Assembly: GCF_013371465.1 (NCBI RefSeq)
Contig: NZ_JABWDU010000008.1
Coordinates: 186,001 to 250,000 of the forward strand
DNA from: Ensifer oleiphilus
GTDB taxonomy: Bacteria > Pseudomonadota > Alphaproteobacteria > Rhizobiales > Rhizobiaceae
Direction: 5' to 3'
Length of the DNA stretch: 64,000 bases
Numbering within the stretch: the first letter of the stretch is position 1; each line of letters begins with the position of its first letter. The position numbers and the translations under genes were made by a program. Below, one piece after another: positions 44,428 through 53,452 of this stretch. Under the pieces are notes generated by a model. The model did not search any database. It saw only the letters and a list, made by a program, of their open reading frames with translations, and had not been told where the DNA came from.

Positions 44428-44445
44428 ATTGAATGGCTGTTCAAT
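44428..44445. promoter_or_regulatory. Operator ATTGAA-N6-TTCAAT between aminotransferase and importer genes
   Basis: ATTGAA at 44428-44433 and TTCAAT at 44440-44445 are perfect reverse complements with a 6-bp spacer. It shares TGAA-N6-TTCA with two other promoters of the block. It lies in the divergent region of genes starting at 44353 and 44642. The rest of this 288-bp gap is AT-rich promoter DNA. Confidence 0.6.
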
Positions 44446-44641
44446 CAATATTACAGAAATAGCACTTGCGTTCAATGCCGAATTGAGTTTTGCTAATTCA
44501 AGGGAAGCAAACGGCGAAAAATCGCCATGGGATGGATCGAATGAAGCGTTCGCTGCATTTCCACTGTCGACGCAATCGACATGAGCCAGCGCATCATTGG
44601 CGCGAACCGGGGCATCCTTTGCATGAGCCGGGGTATCGCTG

Positions 44642-45565
44642 ATGGCGGTGCTGTCGGGCATCGAGGTGGAGCAAAGGCCCGCGCATCCACGAAAAAACCG
44701 GGTTCGCTGGACGGCCAGCGATGAAGCAAGCGGGCTGGCACTGATCTCTCCGACGCTGCTCTATGCCGTCGCCCTGCTGTTCCTGCCGATCCTGATTGTC
44801 GTCGCCTACAGCTTCTGGACCCAGGATTACCTGACGATCGACCGCACCTTCACGCTTCAGAACTACCAAACAGCGCTTGGCGAACCGATCTACCAGGACT
44901 TGCTTGTGCGCTCGCTTGTCATTTCCCTCGTTGTCAGCGTGGTCACCGTCACCGTTTCCTATCCGATCGCCTGGTTCATTTCCTTCCATGGCGGCGCTCA
45001 CAAGAACCTCTGGCTGTTCCTGATCACCGTGCCCTGCTGGACCAGCTATCTGCTGCGGGTGATGTCCTGGAAGGTGATCCTCGGCTATGGCGGCGTCATG
45101 AACACCGGCCTCTTGTCGATCGGTATCATCGACAAACCGCTGACGTCGCTGCTCTATAATTCGAACGCCGTCGTCATCACCCTTGTCCATAGCTGGGCGG
45201 CCTTCGCCATCCTGCCGATTTTTGTTTCCCTCGAAAAAGTCGACCGCTCGCTGATCGAGGCGGCGCACGATCTGGGCGACAACAAGCTGATGAGCTTCCT
45301 GCGCGTCACCCTGCCGCTCTCCCTTCCCGGGGTCATATCGGCCTTTCTCATTGTAATGATCCCGACGGTCGGCGACTACGTCACGCCCAAACTCGTCGGC
45401 GGCAAGGATGGTGTGATGATCGCCACCGCAATCCAGGCTCAGTTCGGCAAGGGCGCCAACTGGCCGCTCGGTGCCGCCCTGTCGGTGACGACGATGGTCA
45501 TCGTCTCGGCGGCGGCCGGCATCGCCGTCCTTGCGCTGAAACTGCTGGTGAGGATGGCGAAATGA
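44642..45565 (+). CDS. PotB-type ABC permease (polyamine/opine/betaine class)
   Basis: The 307-residue protein is an inner-membrane permease of the spermidine/putrescine PotB type. It starts near SGLALISPTLLYAVALLFLP and has the EAA loop SLIEAAHDLGDNKLMSFLRV. Its ATG at 44642 has a weak site upstream. It overlaps the next permease gene by ATGA. With the following permease, ATPase and the binding protein encoded convergently it forms one importer. Confidence 0.88.
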   Translation: MAVLSGIEVEQRPAHPRKNRVRWTASDEASGLALISPTLLYAVALLFLPILIVVAYSFWTQDYLTIDRTFTLQNYQTALGEPIYQDLLVRSLVISLVVSVVTVTVSYPIAWFISFHGGAHKNLWLFLITVPCWTSYLLRVMSWKVILGYGGVMNTGLLSIGIIDKPLTSLLYNSNAVVITLVHSWAAFAILPIFVSLEKVDRSLIEAAHDLGDNKLMSFLRVTLPLSLPGVISAFLIVMIPTVGDYVTPKLVGGKDGVMIATAIQAQFGKGANWPLGAALSVTTMVIVSAAAGIAVLALKLLVRMAK

Positions 45566-46386
45566 GCGGACGTCACGGCATTCCGAAGTCCCGCTGGCTG
45601 CCGGCCTATGTCACGGTGTATCTGGCTTTTCTCTATCTTCCGATCCTGCTTTTGCCGATATTCTCGTTCAACAACGCGGCGACGACGACCTTCCCGCTCG
45701 CCGGTTTCACCACCAAATGGTACGCGTCGCTCTGGCACAATACCGCGCTGCTCGAAGCGGCGCGCAACAGCATGATCGTCGGCATCTCCGTTGCCATTCT
45801 CTCCACCGTGCTCGGCATTTGTGCGGCCCGCGCCATCACCCGCTATCGCTTCCGCGGTCAGCGCGCGGCGACCGGGCTGATCATGGCGCCGTTGTTCTTG
45901 CCGGAAATCATCTTTGCCGTTTCGCTGCTGATGATCATCCTGCAGCTCGGGGTCGAGCTGTCGCTCGTGACCGTCATTCTCGGCCAGGTGATCTTCTGCC
46001 TGCCCTATGCCATGTCGGTGCTGATCTCCGGTTTTGGCGGTTTCGACCGGTCGCTGGAGGAGGCTTCGCTCGATCTCGGCGAAACCGCGATCGGCACGTT
46101 CCGGAGGGTGACGCTGCCCGTCGTCGCCCCCGCGCTCGTTTCCAGTCTGCTGGTCTCGTTCACCGTTTCGCTCGACGAGTTCATCCTCGCCTTCTTTCTC
46201 TCCGGCACCGAGCCGACCTTGCCGGTTTATATCTGGGGCCAGCTGCGCTTTGCCGCCAAGCTGCCCGGCGTCCTTGCGCTCGGCAGCGTGATGATCCTGA
46301 TATCGATCCTGCTTCTCACCCTTTCGGAAATCATTCGCCGTCGGGCCGAACACCGGCTGAGGGCGCAGGGAGCGCTCAATGCCTGA
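45562..46386 (+). CDS. PotC-type ABC permease
   Basis: The 274-residue partner permease has PLAGFTTKWYASLWHN, the typical PotC segment, and the EAA loop SLEEASLDLGETAIGTFRRV. It overlaps the upstream gene by 4 bp and the ATPase by 8 bp. The two permeases form the channel of the PotABCD-type importer. Confidence 0.88.
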   Translation: MSGRHGIPKSRWLPAYVTVYLAFLYLPILLLPIFSFNNAATTTFPLAGFTTKWYASLWHNTALLEAARNSMIVGISVAILSTVLGICAARAITRYRFRGQRAATGLIMAPLFLPEIIFAVSLLMIILQLGVELSLVTVILGQVIFCLPYAMSVLISGFGGFDRSLEEASLDLGETAIGTFRRVTLPVVAPALVSSLLVSFTVSLDEFILAFFLSGTEPTLPVYIWGQLRFAAKLPGVLALGSVMILISILLLTLSEIIRRRAEHRLRAQGALNA

Positions 46387-47467
46387 AACACCGATGATCA
46401 CGATCGAGGCGGTCAACAAGTTCTACGGCATCTACAAGGCGCTCGACGACGTCTCGCTCGACATTGCCGCCGGTGAATTCTTCTCACTGCTCGGACCATC
46501 CGGCTGCGGCAAGACCACGCTTCTGCGCTCGATTGCCGGCTTCGACACGCCGAGCACCGGCGATATCCGCATCGACGGGCAATCGGTGATCGGCACGCCG
46601 CCGAACCGCCGGCCGACCAACATGGTCTTCCAGAGCTACGCGATCTTCCCGCATCTCGATGTGGAGGAAAATGTCGCCTATGGTCTGAAACGCTTGAAGC
46701 TTGATGCGAGCGAAGAGCGCCGGCGCGTGGGCGCCGCCCTCGACCAGGTCCGGCTCGGCCATCTCGGCAAGCGCCGCGCGCACGAGCTTTCCGGCGGCCA
46801 GCGCCAGCGTGTCGCCCTTGCCCGCGCGCTGGTGATGCGGCCAAAAGTCCTGCTGCTCGACGAACCGCTTTCGGCGCTCGACAAGAAACTGCGGGAGGAA
46901 ATGCAGGTCGAGTTGCGCTCGCTGCAAAAGGCTGTCGGCATCACCTTCATTCTCGTCACGCACGATCAGTACGAGGCGCTCGCTTTGTCCGATCGGATCG
47001 CGGTGATGTTCGGCGGGCGCATCGCGCAGGTCGCAACGCCAAAAGAGATCTACCAACGCCCGACCACGCGACAGGTCGCCGACTTCCTCGGCGGCATGAA
47101 CTTCATGAAGGCGAGGATCACCGGCGAGACGGCGACGCGGCTATCCGTGGAGACACCGCGCTTCGGCGGCGTCACCCTCGACAAACCGCTCGGGTTCAGC
47201 GCCCGCAACGGCACGGCGACGATCGGCATCCGGCCGGAGCGGCTGCGCGTGCTTTGGGACGATGCAAGATCCGATTTCGAGGTCGCCGGTCGGGTCGTCG
47301 ACCGCCATTATTTCGGCGAGATCACCCATCTGATCGTCGATATCCCAGGGATGGAACAGCCGCTTTCCGTATCGGAAACCAACAATTTCGGCGCAGATGA
47401 CATTCCCGTCGGTGACGCGGTTCGCCTCGCCTATGACCCGGACGCGCTCGTAGCGCTTTCGGATTGA
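46379..47467 (+). CDS. PotA-type ABC ATP-binding protein
   Basis: The 362-residue ATPase has Walker A GPSGCGKTT, Q-loop MVFQSYAIFPH, signature LSGGQRQRVALARAL, Walker B VLLLDEPLSALD and the switch His in VTHDQYEA. The C-terminal TOBE-like domain (about 270-360) fits PotA. It energises the two permeases. The 8-bp overlap with the upstream gene indicates one operon. Confidence 0.92.
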   Translation: MPETPMITIEAVNKFYGIYKALDDVSLDIAAGEFFSLLGPSGCGKTTLLRSIAGFDTPSTGDIRIDGQSVIGTPPNRRPTNMVFQSYAIFPHLDVEENVAYGLKRLKLDASEERRRVGAALDQVRLGHLGKRRAHELSGGQRQRVALARALVMRPKVLLLDEPLSALDKKLREEMQVELRSLQKAVGITFILVTHDQYEALALSDRIAVMFGGRIAQVATPKEIYQRPTTRQVADFLGGMNFMKARITGETATRLSVETPRFGGVTLDKPLGFSARNGTATIGIRPERLRVLWDDARSDFEVAGRVVDRHYFGEITHLIVDIPGMEQPLSVSETNNFGADDIPVGDAVRLAYDPDALVALSD

Positions 47468-47475
47468 CGATCAGG

Positions 47476-47500
47476 GGGCAGCCGCAACAAGCGACTGCCC
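47476..47500. terminator. Hairpin between convergent importer ATPase and binding-protein genes
   Basis: Arms 47476-47485 and 47491-47500 pair over 10 bp with one mismatch and a 5-nt loop. It sits in the 43-bp gap between convergent genes. Confidence 0.65.
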
Positions 47501-47510
47501 GTGTTCCCGG

Positions 47511-48593
47511 TCAGTACCCAGCCTTGATCTTCTCGAATTCGGCAATCATCTTCTGGCGCAGCTCCATCGGCATCGGCGCCTGGAACAGCGTGTTGTCGAG
47601 GAATTTGCTGACGTCGGCATAGCCCTTGTCAGCCAGGATCTTCGGATCGACCTGCGCCATGCCGCGCGCATTGGCGTGGCCATAGCCCCAGGATTCCACC
47701 ATGTAGGACGTGATCGCCGGATCGGTGATCGCGTTCAGGAAATCATATTGCTGATCTTCCGATGCCGCAGCCCCCTTGAGCCGGACATAGCCGCACACCC
47801 AGGTCGACAGGCCCTCGACCGTGTCCTTCTTGATGGCCGCCGGCACACCGTCCGTCTGCAGCGTCGTCGCCGTTTCGTTCCACGCCCAGGCGAGATCGAC
47901 CTCGCCGCTGGCAATCGCCTGGCTGAGATCGGTGTTGTCGGTCCAGTAGAGACGGACGTTCTTGTGCACTTCGCGCAGGAAATCGGAGGCCTGCTTGAAC
48001 TGCTCGTCGGTCATCGTCGTCCAGTCCTTGACGCCGGTCGCAAGGCTTGCCAGCGCATAGGCGTCATCGACATTGTCGCCGATCGAGACCCGATCCTTGA
48101 ACTTCGGATCGGCGAAGGCTTTCAGCGAGGAAATCTCCTCGGGCTTCACCGTGTCGGTGCGATAGGTTAGCACCGTATTGCCCCATTCGAACGGCAACAG
48201 CCAGGCCTTGCCATCAGGCGTGGTCATCAGCCCCTTCATCGCAACGATGCCCGGATCGGTGTCGTTCCAGTAGGTCAGCTTCGATGTATCGAGCGGCTCG
48301 ATCAGGCCGGCCTCCCGCCATTTCGCCACGCTTTGCGAACAGGGATGGGCGAGATCGGCCTTGAAGCCGGAGCGCAGCTTCTGGAACGCTTCTTCCTCGT
48401 CGCCGAAGAAACTGAAGTCAGGCTCGGTTCCATGCTTGGCGGTATAGGCGGGGTGGAAGGCCGGATCCTCGTAGCCGGACCAGTCGAAGATCGTGAGATT
48501 GTCTGCGGCAAGCGCCGGCAGGGCGGTGCTCGAGACAAGCGAGGCAATGAAGACGCCCCCCAGGATTTGCCTGCACACGTTCACCAATATCAT
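47511..48593 (-). CDS. PotD-type periplasmic substrate-binding protein
   Basis: The 360-residue protein has a signal peptide (cut after ALPALA, about residue 29) and the PotD/PotF fold, with TIFDWSGYEDPAFHPAYTA near the start and WAWNETATTLQTDGVPAAI later. It belongs to the importer but is encoded convergently in the operon of the methyltransferase and TetR genes. A GAGGAGG ribosome-binding site precedes the ATG at 48593. The ligand may be a polyamine, betaine or opine-like compound; conserved PotD acidic residues were not checked by alignment. Confidence 0.88.
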   Translation of the reverse strand: MILVNVCRQILGGVFIASLVSSTALPALAADNLTIFDWSGYEDPAFHPAYTAKHGTEPDFSFFGDEEEAFQKLRSGFKADLAHPCSQSVAKWREAGLIEPLDTSKLTYWNDTDPGIVAMKGLMTTPDGKAWLLPFEWGNTVLTYRTDTVKPEEISSLKAFADPKFKDRVSIGDNVDDAYALASLATGVKDWTTMTDEQFKQASDFLREVHKNVRLYWTDNTDLSQAIASGEVDLAWAWNETATTLQTDGVPAAIKKDTVEGLSTWVCGYVRLKGAAASEDQQYDFLNAITDPAITSYMVESWGYGHANARGMAQVDPKILADKGYADVSKFLDNTLFQAPMPMELRQKMIAEFEKIKAGY

Positions 48594-48633
48594 GCCAACC
48601 TCCTCTATCCGGCCGTTCCGGCGTTGTTGTTCC

Positions 48634-49332
48634 CTATTTCGGCCCTTCCCGGGTGAAATGCCTGGGGAAGGCGACGAGCAGATATTCGACGGCCGCCGCA
48701 TGCGCCTTCTCGCGCGTCAGTCCGTCGCCCATCATCAGTCGCAGCCACAGCCCTTCCATCGACGCGCAGAGCGCCAGCGTCATGCCCTCGGGCTCGTACG
48801 CATAGCCGCCCTCGTCCTTCAGCTTCTGGCAAAGCGCCAGAAAGATCTCCTGGTACCGGACGTCGCGTGCGCCGCAGAGCGCCTGGTAGGTCGGTCGCGA
48901 CTTTGCCTCACCCCAGAAAGCGCACCAGGCGGCAAGCTTGCGCTTGGTGCAGATCTTTCGATCGAAATCGCAGGCAACAAGCGCCCAGAGCTGTGCCGCC
49001 GCCTTGTCGCCGGCCTTATCCAGCGCCGCACCCCAATTGGCAGCATATTCGTCCGCCATGTATTGCAGCGTGGCGATCAGCAGCTTTTCCTTGCTTTCGA
49101 AATGGAAGTTGACGATGCCGCGCGACAGGCCGGCGCCGTCGGCGACGTCGGCCAGCGTCGTCTCGGAGTAGCCGCGCTTGGCGAGCGAATCGATCGTCGC
49201 CTCGATCAGCTGCTGTCGCCTGGTTTCCTTGGACGCCTTGCGCCCGCGCTTCTCGGTGTCCGTTGCGTCCTGTGCCGCAGAGGTGAGTTTCATCCGTACC
49301 GCCGTGCTGTTCTTCTTGAGGCGCAGGTGCAT
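48634..49332 (-). CDS. TetR-family regulator, BetI-like
   Basis: The 232-residue protein has an N-terminal HTH with TLADVADGAGLSRGIVNFHF, which resembles BetI and other quaternary-amine repressors, and a C-terminal ligand-binding domain. It begins one base after the methyltransferase stop (TGA-T-ATG), so its translation is coupled. A basic linker with RGRKASKETRRQQLIEAT precedes the HTH. It is the best candidate to bind the TGAA-N6-TTCA sites at three promoters of this block. Confidence 0.85.
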   Translation of the reverse strand: MHLRLKKNSTAVRMKLTSAAQDATDTEKRGRKASKETRRQQLIEATIDSLAKRGYSETTLADVADGAGLSRGIVNFHFESKEKLLIATLQYMADEYAANWGAALDKAGDKAAAQLWALVACDFDRKICTKRKLAAWCAFWGEAKSRPTYQALCGARDVRYQEIFLALCQKLKDEGGYAYEPEGMTLALCASMEGLWLRLMMGDGLTREKAHAAAVEYLLVAFPRHFTREGPK

Positions 49333-49333
49333 A

Positions 49334-50143
49334 TCATGCTCCGCGCGGCATCGGCTTGATGCCACGCAGATGAGTGGGACAATGCTCACCACTGTCAAGC
49401 ACCTTCTGCATCGCAGTCCAGGTCCGGATATTCTTCACCACAAAGGCTTCGCCGACGGCGGCGACAGCATCGGCGCGCAACGATCCTTCAAGCCTTGAAA
49501 GCTCGATCCGGGCAACATCCCGGTACCACGCGTTCCGACTGACAGAACGTGCATCGACAAAGCCGGCCGCCGTCATGGCTGCAATATAGGTCTGCGCCGG
49601 CGCCATACCGAAGCTCAGACCTTCGGCGGCGAGATAGGCCTGCATGTCGGCGGAAGGCTCGCCATTATGGGAGATCAGCCAGTCGGAGTCGGCAAAGACG
49701 CCGCCTGGCGCAAGCACACGAAAGATCTCGCGGAAGATCGCGGCCTTGTCCGGCACATGCACCAGCGCATCCTTGGAAAAGACCATATCGAAACGGCCAT
49801 CTGGGAACGGCAGGCGACCGGGCGCCGACTGGATGAAGGAGACGTTGGCCAATCCCGAACGGGCGGCCGCAACCCGTGCGCGCTCGATCACCGGCACCTC
49901 GACATCGAAACCTGTCACCTGGGCCGGGCCATGGGCCTTGGCAATGTGCAGCGTCGCGCCGCCGGCCCCGCAGCCGAGATCGAGCACGCGCTTGCCGCCG
50001 AGATCCAGCCCTTCGAGAACGCGATCGACCTCCTCTGCTCCTCCAGGCGAAAGATAACCCTCCCCCCAGAGCACAGCGAGAAAGCGGATGGCCACATCGT
50101 CGTATTCCGCCAGCGGCCGCACCTCTCCATCGATCGACGACAT
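49334..50143 (-). CDS. SAM methyltransferase, phosphoethanolamine-methyltransferase-like
   Basis: The 269-residue protein is a class I methyltransferase with SAM motif [19 protein letters not shown], then [16 protein letters not shown] and a [12 protein letters not shown] segment. The N-terminal [19 protein letters not shown] matches phosphobase (PEAMT-type) methyltransferases. In a catabolic block it could methylate an amine or, in reverse logic, act on a substrate to be demethylated later. It is the first gene of the minus operon with TetR and the binding protein, divergent from the flavoprotein genes. Confidence 0.82.
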   Translation of the reverse strand: MSSIDGEVRPLAEYDDVAIRFLAVLWGEGYLSPGGAEEVDRVLEGLDLGGKRVLDLGCGAGGATLHIAKAHGPAQVTGFDVEVPVIERARVAAARSGLANVSFIQSAPGRLPFPDGRFDMVFSKDALVHVPDKAAIFREIFRVLAPGGVFADSDWLISHNGEPSADMQAYLAAEGLSFGMAPAQTYIAAMTAAGFVDARSVSRNAWYRDVARIELSRLEGSLRADAVAAVGEAFVVKNIRTWTAMQKVLDSGEHCPTHLRGIKPMPRGA

Positions 50144-50214
50144 CGGACCTCCGATCCAGCCTTGAACCTCGACAGAAATCCTATCGCGTTATCAGAGGAT
50201 TGCAAGATATTTGC

Positions 50215-50228
50215 TGAACACTCATTCA
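50215..50228. promoter_or_regulatory. Operator TGAA-N6-TTCA in the divergent promoter of the flavoprotein operon
   Basis: TGAA at 50215-50218 and TTCA at 50225-50228 are spaced by 6 bp, between the methyltransferase start at 50143 and the first flavoprotein start at 50290. It is the least perfect of the three sites, with an extra AA on the right only. Confidence 0.45.
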
Positions 50229-50289
50229 AAATATCTGGACAACATTCTGCTTTCCATGTCATTTTTTGATCAACAACAAGGGGAGCCAC

Positions 50290-51909
50290 ATGAAAAAATA
50301 CGACGTGGTGATGATCGGAGGCGGCCATAACGGGCTGGTAACGGCCTGTTATCTCCAACGGGCAGGACTGGATGTCATCGTCCTTGAAAAGAACGCCTGG
50401 GTCGGCGGTGCCGCCACCAGCCGGGAGCTGACACCCGGCTTCCTCTACTCCAACTGTTCCTACGTCTGCTCGCTGTTCCGGCCCGAGATCATGCGCGACC
50501 TCGAGCTGCCGAAACACGGGCTTCAGGTCATCTCCTACGAGGGTGGCGCGGTCTTCACGCGGGATGGCGACTACCTCGCCTCCTACCGCGATCATGACTC
50601 CCACCGCCGCGAGTTCGCCCGCTTTTCCAAGCGCGACGCCGAAGCCTATGATCGCTACGCCCGCGACGTGACGCGGCAATGCCGGTTCATCCAGCCGCTA
50701 CTGATGCGAACGGCGCCCGATCCGTTCAGCTTCAAGCCGCGCGACCTTCAGGAGATGCTCTATCTCGCCCGGAAGTTCGGCGACTTCTCACCATCAGAGA
50801 TGGCCGCGACGTTGCGCTTCTGGACGATGTCGATTTCGGACTTCCTCGACGAGTATTTCGAGACCGACGTGGTCAAGGCCTATCTGGCGCTTTCGGGCAT
50901 CATCGGCACGGCGCTCGGGCCGATGTCACCGGGGACGGCCTATGTGCTGTTGCATCACTATATGGGCGAGGTCGACGGGTCGGTCGGCGCCTGGGGCTAC
51001 GCCCGCGGCGGCATGGGGGCCGTCACCTCGGCGCTTGCCTCCTCCTTCAAGGCATCGGGCGGCACGATCCGCACCGGCGCCGATGTCGCCAAGATCATGA
51101 CCCATCGCGGCAAGGCGACCGGGGCGGTGCTTGCCGATGGCGAAGAAGTTCTCGGCAAGCTCGTCGTCTCCAATGCCGACGTGAAGCGGACCTTCCTGAA
51201 GCTCGTCGACGAGAGCGCGCTGCCGGAGCGCTTCGTCCATCGCGTCCGCCACTTCAAGATGCGCGGCTCCTCCGGCAAGCTCAACATCGCCCTCGACAGC
51301 CTGCCGGAGTTCCCGGCGTTGCCATCGGGATCCTCCTGCATTCGCGGCGACCTGCACTTCACCGACACGATCGAGCGCATGGAAAAGGGCTACGACGACT
51401 GGAAGGCCGGACGCTGGTCAGCCGATCCCTTCGTCGACATGATGATCCCGACGACGCTCGACCCGACAATGGCGCCGCCGGGCAAGCATTTCGTCTCGTG
51501 CTTCGTGCAATACTGTCCGCCGAAGGTGGAAGGCAACGAATGGACCGATGCCGATCGCGACGCCTTCGCCGAGACCGTGATTAGGCAGATCTCCGACTAT
51601 TCCCCCGGCTTCCGCGAACGCATTCTGCACATGGAGGTGCGCACGCCGCGCGAGATCGAGCAGGAAGTCGGCCTCACCGAAGGCAACATCTTCCAGGGCG
51701 AACTGACCTTCGACCAGTTGCTGTTCAACCGCCCGGTGCCTGGCTACGCGCAATACCGCAGCCCGGTTCGCGGCCTCTACATCTGCGGCTCCTCGACCCA
51801 TCCTGGCGGAGGCGTCATGGGCGCACCCGGTCGCAACGCCGCCGCCGAGATCCTCCGCGATCTGCGGCACGCTCCCTCGCACATGAGTTCAGCCCATGAC
51901 GTCATTTGA
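50290..51909 (+). CDS. NAD(P)/FAD-dependent oxidoreductase, phytoene-dehydrogenase-like (first copy)
   Basis: The 539-residue protein has an N-terminal FAD motif, VVMIGGGHNGLVTACYL, and a C-terminal GLYICGSSTHPGGGVMGAPG typical of phytoene-dehydrogenase-like (CrtI/NAD(P)-FAD) oxidoreductases. GGGGAG lies before the ATG at 50290, 5 bases upstream. It overlaps the next gene by 14 bp. Such proteins are found next to amine and betaine catabolic genes, but their reaction is unknown. The second copy is a diverged paralogue, so the two may form a heteromer. Confidence 0.82.
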   Translation: MKKYDVVMIGGGHNGLVTACYLQRAGLDVIVLEKNAWVGGAATSRELTPGFLYSNCSYVCSLFRPEIMRDLELPKHGLQVISYEGGAVFTRDGDYLASYRDHDSHRREFARFSKRDAEAYDRYARDVTRQCRFIQPLLMRTAPDPFSFKPRDLQEMLYLARKFGDFSPSEMAATLRFWTMSISDFLDEYFETDVVKAYLALSGIIGTALGPMSPGTAYVLLHHYMGEVDGSVGAWGYARGGMGAVTSALASSFKASGGTIRTGADVAKIMTHRGKATGAVLADGEEVLGKLVVSNADVKRTFLKLVDESALPERFVHRVRHFKMRGSSGKLNIALDSLPEFPALPSGSSCIRGDLHFTDTIERMEKGYDDWKAGRWSADPFVDMMIPTTLDPTMAPPGKHFVSCFVQYCPPKVEGNEWTDADRDAFAETVIRQISDYSPGFRERILHMEVRTPREIEQEVGLTEGNIFQGELTFDQLLFNRPVPGYAQYRSPVRGLYICGSSTHPGGGVMGAPGRNAAAEILRDLRHAPSHMSSAHDVI

Positions 51910-53452
51910 TGCCATTGTCATCGGCGGCGGCCACAACGGCCTGACCGCCGCCACCCTTCTCGCCCGATCGGGGCGCAAGGTCGTGGTGATCGAAGCCGAC
52001 GACGCGCTCGGTGGGGCTGCCCGCAGCTTCGAATTCCACGCGGGATTTGTCAGCCCGGGCCTCGCCCACGTCATCAATCGCCTTGATCCCGACGTATTGT
52101 CTGCGCTTGCGATTGAACATGCGACGGCGCGCACCGCGGCCCCGACAGTCGCGCTTTCCCTGAGCGGTGCGCACGCGGTACTGCGCGGCGCTTACGGTGA
52201 AACGATCGACGGCGTCTCTCGCGACGAGGCGGCGCGTTTTAGGGAGTTGCGCAGCAAGCTCCTCTTCCAGGCCGGCATCTTCAAGCGTTTCCTCAAGCGG
52301 CGCCCGCCCGAGGTCGGTGAGATCGCGTTTACCGATCTCAAGTCGTTTGCAACCGCCGGCCTTCATCTCCTGAGCAAGGGGCGCGAGGAAGGTCGTGATT
52401 TCCTGCGCATGCTCCTGATGAACGTGGCCGATGTCGCCGACGAATATCTGACCGACGACCGCCTGAAGGGTGTTGCCGCCTTCGACGCAACGCTCGGCAT
52501 TCACCTCGGGCCGCGGTCGCCGACCTCGCTACTCGGCCTCTATTACCGCCTGACCGGCGAAGTTGCTGGCGCCACCGGCGCGCAGGTGGTGGCGAAGGGC
52601 AACGGCCACTCGATCGCCGCCCTGTTCGATGCCGCGGCGACGAAAGCCGGTGTCTCAATCCGCACCGGCACGCGCGTCGAGAAAATCATCGCTGATCGCG
52701 GTCGCGCTTCGGCTGTGGTGCTGTCGACGGGCGAAACGCTGGAAGCCGCGGCCATCATCTCCGCCATCCATCCGCAGGCGACGTTCATGGCCCTGACCGA
52801 TGCTGCCGAAATCGGCACCGGCTTTCGTCGCGCGGTTGGCAACATCCGCACCAAAGGCAATGTCGCCAAGCTCGATCTCGCGCTCGACGGCATCCCCGAT
52901 TTCCCGGGCGTGGCCCGTGACGATCTTGCCGGCAGGCTGGTTATCGCCCGATCGATCGACCACGTCGAGCAGGCCTTCAACCCCGCCAAATATGGACAGT
53001 TCTCGACCGACCCGGTGATGGAGATAACGCTTCCGAGCCTGACGGACCCGACACTTGCACCCGACGGCGCGTGCACGCTTTCCGCCCTCGTCGAGTTTGC
53101 GCCCTATGCGCTTGCGGATGGCTGGGAGAAGGGCAAACCCGCCTTCCTGAAGATCGTGCTCGAAACGCTCGAACGCTATTGCCCGGGGATTGGCGCCAGC
53201 ATCGTTGCTACGCATTTCCTGACGCCTGCCGATATGGAAGAGCGCTACAACCTGCCTGGCGGTCACTGGCACCACGGCGAACTCCAGGCCGACCAGCTCT
53301 TGATCAACCGCCCGGTCAGCGCAGCCTCCGGTTATACGACGCCGCTCGAAGGCCTTTATCTCGCCAGCGCCGGTTCACACCCGGGTGGCGGCATCTCTGG
53401 CCTGCCCGGCCTGCTGGCAGCCCGCCAGATCCTTTCGGAGAAACGCGCATGA
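51896..53452 (+). CDS. NAD(P)/FAD-dependent oxidoreductase, phytoene-dehydrogenase-like (second copy)
   Basis: The 518-residue protein has AIVIGGGHNGLTAATLLARS at the start and GLYLASAGSHPGGGISGLPG at the end, the same motifs as its upstream neighbour with lower similarity in between. The overlap of 14 bp and the paralogy suggest a two-subunit enzyme. Its stop overlaps the ATG of the GcvT-like gene (ATGA), so the three proteins are translated together. Confidence 0.82.
   Translation: MTSFDAIVIGGGHNGLTAATLLARSGRKVVVIEADDALGGAARSFEFHAGFVSPGLAHVINRLDPDVLSALAIEHATARTAAPTVALSLSGAHAVLRGAYGETIDGVSRDEAARFRELRSKLLFQAGIFKRFLKRRPPEVGEIAFTDLKSFATAGLHLLSKGREEGRDFLRMLLMNVADVADEYLTDDRLKGVAAFDATLGIHLGPRSPTSLLGLYYRLTGEVAGATGAQVVAKGNGHSIAALFDAAATKAGVSIRTGTRVEKIIADRGRASAVVLSTGETLEAAAIISAIHPQATFMALTDAAEIGTGFRRAVGNIRTKGNVAKLDLALDGIPDFPGVARDDLAGRLVIARSIDHVEQAFNPAKYGQFSTDPVMEITLPSLTDPTLAPDGACTLSALVEFAPYALADGWEKGKPAFLKIVLETLERYCPGIGASIVATHFLTPADMEERYNLPGGHWHHGELQADQLLINRPVSAASGYTTPLEGLYLASAGSHPGGGISGLPGLLAARQILSEKRA

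Noticed and set aside
47511-48593. Possibility that the binding protein is opine- or iron-specific
   Set aside because: The start resembles PotD/PotF proteins and the neighbouring permeases are PotBC-type; no evidence favours an iron ligand.
50679-51584. Alternative plus-strand frame inside the first phytoene-dehydrogenase-like gene
   Set aside because: It overlaps a gene with complete FAD motifs and is Arg/His-rich without homologous pattern.
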